A DNA stretch of 21,378 nt from JAKOVR01 sp031415655 (GTDB lineage Bacteria > Actinomycetota > Acidimicrobiia > Acidimicrobiales > Acidimicrobilacustridaceae): contig JANOSD010000153.1 in assembly GCA_031415655.1 (NCBI GenBank), positions 1-21,378 on the forward strand. Reading direction: 5' to 3'. Each line of letters begins with the position of its first letter. Position 1 is the first letter of the stretch. The notes beneath the pieces were generated by a model that saw nothing but the letters and a program-made list of their open reading frames with translations, did no database searches and was not told the origin of the DNA. Shown here in pieces: positions 1 to 6,544 of this stretch. The position numbers and the translations under genes were made by a program.

Positions 1-25
1 GGCCTTCGTCCTGCGTCCTTGCCTG

Positions 26-45
26 GCGGGCGCCAGAACGCCCGC
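26..45. other. GC-rich hairpin at the window edge
   Basis: A perfect 7-bp stem (GCGGGCG / CGCCCGC) encloses a 6-base loop. It lies about 90 bases beyond the stop of the TetR gene and could end transcription from either side, but no T-run follows on either strand. The rest of 1-136 shows no recognisable gene; a short open frame running off the left edge to about 104 could be the end of a gene outside the window, but nothing supports it. Confidence 0.3.
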
Positions 46-136
46 TGATCTGGGCGGACCTCACCGACAGCCTCTTAGGTTTCACCGGCGATGAGGTGCC
101 GTAGTCGCGACGTAGCGGCGTGCCCCAGAGGCGTGG

Positions 137-787
137 CTAGCGGCGTGTCCCGATGCCGTCGAACACCATCGACACTACGAAACCGGCCGCTTCCTCGGCG
201 GAGAAGCCGTCGTCGACCGATAGCCGCCGGATCGCCAACTGGCTCACCATTGCTGTGACGGTAAAGGCCACTAATCGAGACGGCACCTCGGCGACCTCAC
301 CGCGAGCCTTCGCAGAGCGGACACTCACCTCGAAGTCGTCGATGAAACGTCCGAACATCCCCACCAGATGTTTGTCGAAGTCATGTCCGAGCACCAACGA
401 GTCGCGAAAAAGCAAGGCCGCCGCCGCCCGGTCGGCTTCGAAAAACTCGAACGTGGCAAATACGGCGCCGTGAAGCACGGCTCGTAGGTCCGTGGCCGGA
501 GCTTCGCCGAATGCTCGCACGATGTGGGCCCGAAGCGCCGCCTCTTCCTCCGCCATCAGCGCCGTGAAGAGCTCGTCCTTGGAGGCGAAATACCAATAGG
601 CCACGCCGTAGGAAACCCCGGCGGCACGGGCGATATCGGCCATCGTGGTGGCCGAGAATCCGCGCTCGGCAAAGACCGCTTTCGCGGCAGTGAGAATCTC
701 GGCGCGCCGCACAAGTTTGTCGTCGTCGGTAACGGCACGCCGCATGCGTGGAGCGGACGACCGGCCGGTGGTAGGTATACCCGCCAT
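137..787 (-). CDS. TetR family transcriptional regulator
   Basis: This 216-residue protein is a one-component repressor-type regulator. The N-terminal DNA-binding domain is clear: a helix at about residues 28-42 (AEILTAAKAVFAERG) is followed by the helix-turn-helix at about 45-67, ending in the typical AYWYFASKDEL signature. The remaining 135 residues are helical and would form the ligand-binding and dimer domain; the ligand cannot be read from the sequence. The ATG at 787 is preferred because an AAGG ribosome site sits 7 bases before it; a second ATG 14 codons in is possible. An inverted repeat immediately upstream (799-816) is a plausible autoregulatory operator. No target gene is evident: the divergent side holds no convincing gene until 1229. 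The family is certain, the role unknown. Confidence 0.93.
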   Translation of the reverse strand: MAGIPTTGRSSAPRMRRAVTDDDKLVRRAEILTAAKAVFAERGFSATTMADIARAAGVSYGVAYWYFASKDELFTALMAEEEAALRAHIVRAFGEAPATDLRAVLHGAVFATFEFFEADRAAAALLFRDSLVLGHDFDKHLVGMFGRFIDDFEVSVRSAKARGEVAEVPSRLVAFTVTAMVSQLAIRRLSVDDGFSAEEAAGFVVSMVFDGIGTRR

Positions 788-798
788 GCCGGCACCTT

Positions 799-816
799 AC
801 TGACTGGTGCGTCAGT
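799..816. promoter_or_regulatory. Putative TetR operator (inverted repeat)
   Basis: ACTGAC and GTCAGT flank a 6-base spacer, forming an 18-bp dyad that ends 12 bases upstream of the TetR start codon, just before its ribosome site. Size, symmetry and position fit a TetR-family autoregulatory site. Binding is inferred. Confidence 0.55.
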
Positions 817-1170
817 TCGATGGCTGTTCCCCCCACGGAGCCGACGTCCTCGACCTTGGCGGCAAGCGAAAGCCTGCACCGCGACAACGACACGCAGGCT
901 GTACGGATGGTCCCCCTTCTTGCCCCCATCGACTTCACACTCGTGTTGAAAGAACGCAGCCATGCATTCGTGGCGCAGCACGCCGGCAAGTTGGAATGGA
1001 TCACTCCGGTTCGCCGGGCGTTGCTCTGGCAAGAGCCGTTCTCCGTGGAGCTCCGCAACCGAAAATGCAGACTTTTGCTGGCGTGCCCCCGTGAAACGCT
1101 AGGACGATTCTCCCCGAACCAGCCGGTCCAAGAATGAACGACTGCTGAGCAACTCCATGGACTCGCCAAG
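817..1170. other. Intergenic stretch without a convincing gene
   Basis: Open frames exist on both strands. The best is a plus-strand frame at 820-1137 with fairly GC-rich third positions, but it has no ribosome site, its start abuts the TetR operator, and it resembles no family I know. I treat the stretch as non-coding or as decayed coding sequence. Confidence 0.4.
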
Positions 1171-1204
1171 CCGTTACGATTCGCCGTTAGGCGAGCCGTA
1201 ACGG
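1171..1204. promoter_or_regulatory. 34-bp two-tier dyad at the B12-regulator promoter
   Basis: Outer arms CCGTTACG (1171-1178) and CGTAACGG (1197-1204) and inner arms TCGCC (1181-1185) and GGCGA (1190-1194) share one centre at 1187.5, around a GTTA loop. A -10-like TACGAT (1175-1180) lies inside, so a bound protein would cover the promoter and start site of the regulator gene at 1229. As RNA the same sequence would fold into a leader hairpin. An autoregulatory operator is the likelier reading. Confidence 0.55.
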
Positions 1205-1228
1205 GAGGGTCGGGCGTCCGAGGCATCT

Positions 1229-2080
1229 ATGACAAAAACCGACGAGATCATCACTCTTCACGAGGCTGCGGACCTGCTCGGCGTCCATTACATGACCGCG
1301 TATCGGTATGTGCGCACGGGTCGTTTGACCGCCGAGAAGGACGGAGCCGAATGGCGGGTACGTCGTACCGACGTCGCGATTTTCCTTGCCGGTCAAGCCG
1401 ATCAACCACCGCCCCGTTCGAAAGCTCGCACCACCGACTGGAGTGGCCGGCTTGAGGACCGCCTCGTCGCCGGCGACGAGGCCGGCGCCTGGTTGGTTAT
1501 CGAGAATGCGCTCGCCGCCGGGACGGCACCCAACGAAATCCACACAGACCTCATCGGCCCCGCGTTGGCATCGATCGGCGATCGATGGTCCAACGACACC
1601 CTGGATGTGGCCCACGAACATCAGGCCTCGGCCCTTACCCTTCGGCTCATCGGCCGGCTGGGTCCTCGCTTCAATCGACGGGGTCGCAAACGGGGCACCG
1701 TAATCGTGGCCTCCCCGGCAGGCGATTGGCATGGGATACCAGTCGCCATGGTGGGAGACCTCTTGCGCGGGGTCGGTTTTGCCGTCGCCGACCTCGGCTC
1801 CGACGTGCCCCCGGCGTCACTCAGCCGCGCCGTGAGCACCACCTCCGGTTTGATCGCCGTCGGGATCTGCGCAACAACACTGGAACGTGAGGTAGCGCTA
1901 CGCGACGCCGTCACGGCGGTACGCGGCGCCAACTCGGCGCTGCACATCATCGTCGGCGGCGCCGGTACCGTCGGTCTCGATGCGGCATCCCTGGGCGCCG
2001 ACTACGTCAGTATTTCCGCTGCCGACTTCCTCGAAGCCGTTGAACGCGCTGCTCTCGCTGCTCTCGCGGCGAAACGCTGA
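1229..2080 (+). CDS. CarH/LitR-like cobalamin-binding regulator with excisionase-type HTH
   Basis: The 283-residue protein has three parts. Residues 8-54 form a helix-turn-helix of the excisionase (HTH_17) type, with the core ITLHEAADLLGVHYMTAYRYV and the GAEWRVRRTDV wing. Residues about 75-148 form a helical bundle carrying W120-x9-E130-H131, the adenosylcobalamin-capping signature of CarH/LitR photoreceptors. Residues about 156-275 form a Rossmann-like B12 domain with GDWHGIP, in which H168 would be the lower cobalt ligand (the usual DxHxxG ends in Pro here), and with IIVGGAG at 240-246. In known CarH proteins the dark AdoB12 form is a DNA-bound tetramer that light disrupts. The residue after the Trp, His in Thermus CarH, is Ser121 here. 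The ATG at 1229 has a GAGG site 5 bases upstream. Photolyase and whiB lie next to it. The cofactor domain is well supported; light sensing is inferred. Confidence 0.85.
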   Translation: MTKTDEIITLHEAADLLGVHYMTAYRYVRTGRLTAEKDGAEWRVRRTDVAIFLAGQADQPPPRSKARTTDWSGRLEDRLVAGDEAGAWLVIENALAAGTAPNEIHTDLIGPALASIGDRWSNDTLDVAHEHQASALTLRLIGRLGPRFNRRGRKRGTVIVASPAGDWHGIPVAMVGDLLRGVGFAVADLGSDVPPASLSRAVSTTSGLIAVGICATTLEREVALRDAVTAVRGANSALHIIVGGAGTVGLDAASLGADYVSISAADFLEAVERAALAALAAKR

Positions 2081-2117
2081 CGCACGCCGGGAAACGTCGA
2101 GCGAGTCGAACTGGACA

Positions 2118-2150
2118 GGACCGGCGCGGACCGGCGCGGACCGGCTCGGA
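2118..2150. repeat. Three 10-bp direct repeats
   Basis: GGACCGGCGC occurs twice in tandem, followed by a third copy with one change (GGACCGGCTC) and a further GGA. The array lies between the B12-regulator stop and the whiB promoter. It is probably a slippage product; no function is evident. Confidence 0.7.
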
Positions 2151-2198
2151 CCCGCCACGGCGGAGGCAAAAAGATCAGGATGAGAATTTTCTGGCTTC

Positions 2199-2225
2199 GG
2201 GAACAAATTAGTGCTAAAACTCGTT
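2199..2225 (+). promoter_or_regulatory. ECF-sigma-type promoter of whiB
   Basis: GGGAAC at 2199-2204 and CGTT at 2222-2225 are separated by 17 bases, matching the common ECF promoter pattern (GGAAC, 16-18 bases, CGTT). Transcription would begin near 2232, leaving a leader of about 30 bases with an AGGAG ribosome site. An ECF sigma gene lies at 5685-6410, but no direct link to it is shown. Confidence 0.5.
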
Positions 2226-2263
2226 GGCAAGGGTGTAACCCCCCGGAAAGCCAGGAGCCCGCC

Positions 2264-2731
2264 ATGACCTTCGAACACGCCAGTCCCGCCGACCACGTTT
2301 CGGTCGAAGTGAGTCGCTCACTCACCATTGCCCTCCGTGCCGATGAACTCCCCCCTCTGCGCTTCATCGAACCTGCGATTGCGCCGCTCACGAGCGCCGA
2401 TCTGGTGTGGATGGACACCGCGCTGTGTAAGGGCCGCACAGAGCTGTTCTTCGGCACCAACCGAGAGCGCCCAGAGCGGCGTCAAAAGCGAGAAACGCTG
2501 GCTCGAAAGTTCTGCCTCGTATGCCCGGCGCTCGAGCCTTGCCGGACCATGGCTCGCAACAATGGGGAGAACGGCTTCTGGGGCGGCGAGTCGGAGGAAG
2601 AGCGGGCGGCGGCGGGTTTCGCTCCCCGATCTATCTCTCGGAGAGGCGTACAGGCAGCGGCGCGAGAAGGATCGGCTCGTTTGGCCAGCGAAGGTACCGA
2701 CGGCGCCGTTGACAACTGGTTGGCCAGCTGA
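2264..2731 (+). CDS. WhiB-like [4Fe-4S] transcription factor
   Basis: This 155-residue protein has the full WhiB signature: C55, then C84-x2-C87-x5-C93 as cluster ligands, followed by the G104-F-W-G-G turn that contacts the sigma-A domain 4 region in this family. Basic residues follow at about 122-135 (the SISRRGVQAAAREG region). WhiB proteins bind an oxygen- and NO-sensitive iron-sulfur cluster and act with the primary sigma factor; they occur essentially only in Actinobacteria and their phages. The ATG at 2264 is chosen over an earlier in-frame start because AGGAG stands 6 bases before it and the ECF-type promoter ends at 2225. The 50-residue N-terminal extension before the first Cys is longer than in many WhiB proteins. 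Which WhiB subclass it belongs to cannot be told. Confidence 0.93.
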   Translation: MTFEHASPADHVSVEVSRSLTIALRADELPPLRFIEPAIAPLTSADLVWMDTALCKGRTELFFGTNRERPERRQKRETLARKFCLVCPALEPCRTMARNNGENGFWGGESEEERAAAGFAPRSISRRGVQAAAREGSARLASEGTDGAVDNWLAS

Positions 2732-2753
2732 AGCCTGGGTTAAAATTGTGCGC

Positions 2754-4334
2754 CTAGGTTGGTGACCCGGCGGCGGACGCCAGTCGCTCCGACTCTTTGT
2801 AGGCTGCCAGAGCGCGTTCTCGGGCTTCATCGTGGGCCACGATCGGAGCGGGGTAGGTATCGCCCAACACCATCCCGGCAGCCAAGAGCTCAGCCGGCGA
2901 CGCATCCCATGGCGCATGGATTGCCGGGCCAGACAGTGCCGATAGCTCGGGCACCCAACGTCGGATGTACGTGCCGTCGGGGTCGAACTTCTTGCTCTGG
3001 GTCACCGGGTTGAAGATTCTAAAGTACGGCGCCGCATCGCATCCCGTGCCGGCCACCCACTGCCAGTTCCCGATGTTCTGCGGAGGGTCGTAGTCGGTAA
3101 GAAGGTGCCGGAAGTGCGCTTCGCCGATTCGCCAATCAACCAACAGGTCCTTCACCAAGAACGACCCAACGATCATGCGGACCCGGTTGTGCATCCAGCC
3201 CGTCTCGCGAAGTTGGCGCATCCCGGCATCGACGATCGGGTAGCCGGTAAAGCCGCCCTTCCATGCCGCAACGTCGGACGGGTGATTCCGCCATTGAATA
3301 TGTTCAAATTTCTCGGATACCGCGGACGTGGCCATCGAAGGAAGTTCGTGGAGCAGATGCGCATACCAGTCGCGCCATGCCAGTTGGCGCTGAAAGTCGC
3401 GCCGGGGGGACGTGGAATCGCCCACAGCTTCGAAGAGTGTTCGGGCCGACAACGTGCCGAATCGAAGGTCGGCCGACAACATCGACGTACCCGCCCGATC
3501 CGGACGATCGCGGTCGGTGTCGTATCGGTCCACTACTTCGAGGAAACGCTCGAGCCGCATGCGAGCTTCATTCGGCCCTTCGAATAGCGGGGGCGCCGCA
3601 TCCAAATGGGGTAGGAACTCGCCGGGGTCGTCGAGCACGACGGCATCATCAGGTTCGGGCCAGGCATCCCAGGTGGTGGTTTTCCACGAATTGTGAAATG
3701 GCGTGAACACCCGAGAAACGGTGGCCTTTTTGGTGAGCACCGACCCGGGTGGCAATACCAGGTTGCCCCATGAACGGTGGACCGGCACGTCGATCGCCGC
3801 GGCCACGTGGGCATCGCGGCGCATGGCGAAGGGCGATACGTCGTTGTTCCAGAATACCGATCCGGCGTGAAACACCTCGATCGCCTCCGGTACGTGCTTG
3901 GCTGGATCACCGAATCGAACCAGCAGCCGTCCCCCGAGCCGTTCCGCCAATTCGTAGTCGAGCGCCTGCAGGTTGGCGATCATCATGCGCCGTCGGTAGG
4001 GCCCCACTGCATCCATGATTCGCGGTTCAACTACGAACAATGGCACGACGTATTTGCACTGACGAGTAGCGGCGGCCCACGCGGGGTTGTCGTCGATACG
4101 GAGGTCCCGACGAAACCACACCAGCGCGATGTCATCGGACACATCTACGGCGTCGGGTATTGGTTCAGTCGGCGACGATATGGCCTCGTCTTCAACTGCC
4201 GACGCGGGAGCCTCCTCCGGTCGCCGGTCACCAGACTCGGCGGTGAGGTGCTCATCATCGGAAGTGCCGACTGGTTTCTGTCCGGCCGAGCCGGAATTGG
4301 TGGCGTCCGTCGATGCCTCAGTGCGGTCGGTCAT
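2754..4334 (-). CDS. phr: Deoxyribodipyrimidine photolyase (cryptochrome/photolyase family)
   Basis: This enzyme uses blue light and FADH- to split UV-induced pyrimidine dimers. Residues about 68-200 form the N-terminal antenna-binding domain, opening with IALVWFRRDLRIDDNP. The C-terminal FAD domain holds WRDWYAHLL, then the conserved DYDPPQNIGNWQW stretch and AGTGCDAAPYFRIFNP, which carry the flavin-binding and electron-transfer tryptophan region. Core length fits class I photolyases. The ATG at 4334 is preceded by a -10-like TACGAT 8 bases upstream and has no ribosome site, which suggests a leaderless transcript. It would give a 526-residue protein with a 65-residue acidic, Ser/Thr-rich extension; a GTG at 4142 (MSDDIALVWF) would remove it. 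The gene converges with whiB. Repair versus cryptochrome function cannot be separated by eye, though the motifs look enzymatic. Confidence 0.93.
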   Translation of the reverse strand: MTDRTEASTDATNSGSAGQKPVGTSDDEHLTAESGDRRPEEAPASAVEDEAISSPTEPIPDAVDVSDDIALVWFRRDLRIDDNPAWAAATRQCKYVVPLFVVEPRIMDAVGPYRRRMMIANLQALDYELAERLGGRLLVRFGDPAKHVPEAIEVFHAGSVFWNNDVSPFAMRRDAHVAAAIDVPVHRSWGNLVLPPGSVLTKKATVSRVFTPFHNSWKTTTWDAWPEPDDAVVLDDPGEFLPHLDAAPPLFEGPNEARMRLERFLEVVDRYDTDRDRPDRAGTSMLSADLRFGTLSARTLFEAVGDSTSPRRDFQRQLAWRDWYAHLLHELPSMATSAVSEKFEHIQWRNHPSDVAAWKGGFTGYPIVDAGMRQLRETGWMHNRVRMIVGSFLVKDLLVDWRIGEAHFRHLLTDYDPPQNIGNWQWVAGTGCDAAPYFRIFNPVTQSKKFDPDGTYIRRWVPELSALSGPAIHAPWDASPAELLAAGMVLGDTYPAPIVAHDEARERALAAYKESERLASAAGSPT

Positions 4335-4348
4335 AACAAGCGATCGTA

Positions 4349-4362
4349 GGTGCCGAGGCACC
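4349..4362. promoter_or_regulatory. 14-bp palindrome at the photolyase promoter
   Basis: GGTGCC and GGCACC flank a 2-base spacer, directly upstream of the minus-strand -10-like TACGAT at 4343-4348. The palindrome therefore fills part of the -35/-10 spacer, a classic repressor position. The cognate regulator is unknown; the nearby B12 regulator is one candidate, although its own upstream dyad has different arms. Confidence 0.45.
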
Positions 4363-4423
4363 ACGCGGCCACTCCAAGCAACTATCGATCCTTCAATAGG
4401 GCCGGCGACGGGTCGTTCGTCGG

Positions 4424-5632
4424 TCAGCGCTCGGTGGACGGCGGAGCATTGCCCCCTGAAACCGGGGCTGGACCGCTTCCCCCGCCGCCGAGCAAACCTC
4501 CGAGGCCGCCCCCGAGCAGCGAGTCAACGTCAAGATCGGTGGCATCGGTTGGCACGTCGATGGTGACCGGCGACCCGGGGTCGAGATAGTCGACCGTGAT
4601 CGATGCGGTCGATCCGGCGATCGGAGATGCCGACACTGTCACTCGACGCACCAGACCCGTTGGCCCGACCCACACGTCGAACGGTGCGTCGCTCCCCTCG
4701 GCGGCCGGGCCGAGCGACGCCAGCAACGATTGCACTCGCTCCCGATCCACGGGCTCAAGCTGGGCGACCGCTGATGCCAGTGGCAACTGCGTCCGATAGT
4801 GGGTGGTGTCAGCCCCATCAATGCGTTCCGTACCGAGCGTTTCCACCTCTCCACCGGCGTGTCGGAGCAGTTCCAACAAGGCCGAGGGATCCGTGGCCAA
4901 CGGCAGTGTCGACGAAAGATTCGGCACGCCGGAACTGCCCGCAGCACGCCCGGCGCGGGTCGGTACCGACCCGCCGATGGCGGAAGATGCGGTCGCGGCC
5001 GGCGGCGACCCCCCGAACAACGAGCCCAGTTGGCGGGCATCCACCCGAAGCCACGGCGACGAGGACTTCGCCACGGCGGCCAGCAAGGGCGAACGCAAAT
5101 ACCCGGTTTCGTTGTCGACGATCACTTCGATCTTGGTGGCATCCCCAAGTGCTCCGCCAACTCCGCCGCCAAGACCGCCGAGCATTGTTGCCAGGTCGGC
5201 TTCGGCTCGGAGCTTCTGCGCAGCGTCGTCGTAGGCACCACTGAGTTCGATGCGCTGCGTGGAGCCGGGGCCCTTCGCTTCGATGGTCAGGCTGAACCGG
5301 CTCGACGTCAGCGCAGCCGTGCGATCCGCAGCCAGCACCAGTGCAGCCTCTGCCCGCGGCGTGTTCGTCCCACCGCCGACAAACACCACCATCGCCACCA
5401 CGAGCGCAGCAGCAACACCGATCGAGGGCAGCGCGGCGCGACGCCACGCGCCGCGACCGCCAGCAAGGATCGACGTTGGTGCGGTGCTGCCGCCGTCGGC
5501 GCCAGCAGACCCCGCGGCACCCAAGCTGCGGGCCGCCGCGGCTTCGATTTGGTCGCCAAGGCGTTGTAAGGAGGGGATCGGGGGTGGGGCCGATGACGGT
5601 GGGCCTGCGGTGGAGGGAAGGTTGGGTTCCAT
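4424..5632 (-). CDS. Single-pass membrane protein, LppX/LprG-like or sigma-partner
   Basis: The 402-residue protein has a Pro/Ala-rich cytoplasmic N-terminus (1-65) with one helix, SLQRLGDQIEAAAARSL, at 21-37. A single membrane helix follows at about 68-87, then an extracytoplasmic domain of about 280 residues. That domain has alternating beta strands (RFSLTIEAKG, QRIELSGAYDD, THYRTQLPL, GLVRRVTVSASP, ASITVDYLDPGSPVTIDVPTDA) resembling the LppX/LprAFG or LolA fold of lipid-carrier proteins. The C-terminus is Gly-rich. There is no lipobox Cys, so it is membrane-anchored rather than a lipoprotein. It starts 52 bases downstream of the ECF sigma gene on the same strand, with an AGGA site. That pairing suggests a role linked to the sigma factor, possibly as its anti-sigma partner, but no standard anti-sigma motif is visible. 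The fold assignment is tentative. Confidence 0.75.
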   Translation of the reverse strand: MEPNLPSTAGPPSSAPPPIPSLQRLGDQIEAAAARSLGAAGSAGADGGSTAPTSILAGGRGAWRRAALPSIGVAAALVVAMVVFVGGGTNTPRAEAALVLAADRTAALTSSRFSLTIEAKGPGSTQRIELSGAYDDAAQKLRAEADLATMLGGLGGGVGGALGDATKIEVIVDNETGYLRSPLLAAVAKSSSPWLRVDARQLGSLFGGSPPAATASSAIGGSVPTRAGRAAGSSGVPNLSSTLPLATDPSALLELLRHAGGEVETLGTERIDGADTTHYRTQLPLASAVAQLEPVDRERVQSLLASLGPAAEGSDAPFDVWVGPTGLVRRVTVSASPIAGSTASITVDYLDPGSPVTIDVPTDATDLDVDSLLGGGLGGLLGGGGSGPAPVSGGNAPPSTER

Positions 5633-5684
5633 GGGTTTCCTGTTCTTCGCGGATGAACACGCCGGATCGCTGGCGTCCGGTGGA

Positions 5685-6410
5685 CTAGTGGGCGCCGGTT
5701 ACGAGAAGCCCCTGCTCCTCTTCCAGCTTCGACAACTGCTTTTCAATTCGACCGAGCGCTCGATGAACCCGCACCCTGGCGGCATTCACCGTGCAGTCGA
5801 GGGCTTCGGCCAACTCTGGGTACGGCATGGCATCGAGGAAATGCAGTTCGAGCACCAAACGATCAGATTCCTTGACCGTGTCGAGGGCCGCCCGCACCAG
5901 CGAACGCATCGCCTCGTTGTCGACCAGTTCTTCGATTCGACTCAGGCTCTCGTCATCGTTCGTCGGAACCATGATGCCGAGCCGCTGCACGGAACGTTGT
6001 TGCACTTCTTGGCTCCGGAGGTAGCGGTAGAGCAGTTTTCGCGCAATGCCGAACAACCAGGCACCGGGACTCTTGCCCATCCATCGAAAGGCGTGCCGAC
6101 GCTCGAAGGCAATGGCAAAGGTTTCGGCGGTGAGGTCGAGTGCCACGTCAGGGTCATGTAGGCGTCGTTGCAGGAAGCCGAGCACTTGACGGGACCACTG
6201 GTCGTAAAACGCTCGAAAAGCGGCGGGGTCGGTACGACTCGCGACGAGCAACTCATAGTCGGCTCGTGCCTCACGTACCTCGGGGGTGTCGGGGATGTCG
6301 GGGAGGTCGGGGATGTCGCGGGTGCTGGGGACATGCCGAGTCTCCGCCGCGGCATGCGGGACCGAGTCATACTCGTCAGGACTTGAACTCACTGGTAGTG
6401 GTGGTGCCAC
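5685..6410 (-). CDS. ECF-type RNA polymerase sigma factor
   Basis: The protein has 241 residues. Sigma region 2 is at about 60-130 (AFRAFYDQWSRQVLGFL, DVALDLTAETFAIAFERR, GAWLFGIARKLLYRYLR) and region 4 at about 170-230 (VKESDRLVLELHFLDAMPYPELAEALDCTVNAARVRVHRALGRI). The linker is short, as in ECF factors. The N-terminus has an unusual 45-residue extension containing a DIPDLPDIPDTP repeat. The GTG at 6410 has a purine-rich AGGGGGA site 4 bases before it. It is followed on the same strand by a membrane protein that may be its partner. Its promoter specificity cannot be read off, though an ECF-type promoter lies ahead of whiB. The upstream region holds a GAACC-N8-GGTTC dyad at 6481-6498. Confidence 0.92.
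   Translation of the reverse strand: MAPPLPVSSSPDEYDSVPHAAAETRHVPSTRDIPDLPDIPDTPEVREARADYELLVASRTDPAAFRAFYDQWSRQVLGFLQRRLHDPDVALDLTAETFAIAFERRHAFRWMGKSPGAWLFGIARKLLYRYLRSQEVQQRSVQRLGIMVPTNDDESLSRIEELVDNEAMRSLVRAALDTVKESDRLVLELHFLDAMPYPELAEALDCTVNAARVRVHRALGRIEKQLSKLEEEQGLLVTGAH
6285..6319. repeat. 9-bp repeats coding for the Asp-Ile-Pro run
   Basis: Units of GGGGATGTC / GGGGAGGTC on the plus strand repeat with a 9-base period inside the N-terminal extension of the sigma factor, giving its DIPDLPDIPDTP run. The period keeps the reading frame, so copy number could vary between strains without breaking the gene. Confidence 0.6.
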
Positions 6411-6480
6411 GAGGTCCCCCTGGGGCGGCGACGGTACGTAGGACTATGCCCACGCCCTGCGATGCCATTACAGCCGAGTG

Positions 6481-6498
6481 GAACCAACCTGGGGGTTC
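6481..6498. promoter_or_regulatory. Dyad upstream of the ECF sigma gene
   Basis: GAACC and GGTTC flank an 8-base spacer, about 70 bases upstream of the sigma-factor start. It could be an operator. No convincing -35/-10 pair could be fixed beside it. Confidence 0.3.
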
Positions 6499-6528
6499 GC
6501 GGCTCCCGCCCTATCGCCGGGAGGCCAA

Positions 6529-6542
6529 GACCGAATCCGGTC
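6529..6542 (-). terminator. Hairpin just after the dehydrogenase-like gene
   Basis: A perfect 5-bp stem, GACCG / CGGTC, with an AATC loop lies 3 bases past the minus-strand stop at 6545. No strong T-run follows, so termination is possible but not assured. Confidence 0.35.
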
Positions 6543-6544
6543 GG

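Noticed and set aside
820..1137. 105-codon plus-strand open frame after the TetR gene
   Set aside because: Third positions are fairly GC-rich, but there is no ribosome site, the start abuts the TetR operator, and the product resembles nothing I know.
381..1226. 281-codon minus-strand open frame
   Set aside because: It overlaps the TetR gene in another frame and its product is Arg/Cys/Ser-rich with no domain; it is a shadow of high-GC coding sequence.
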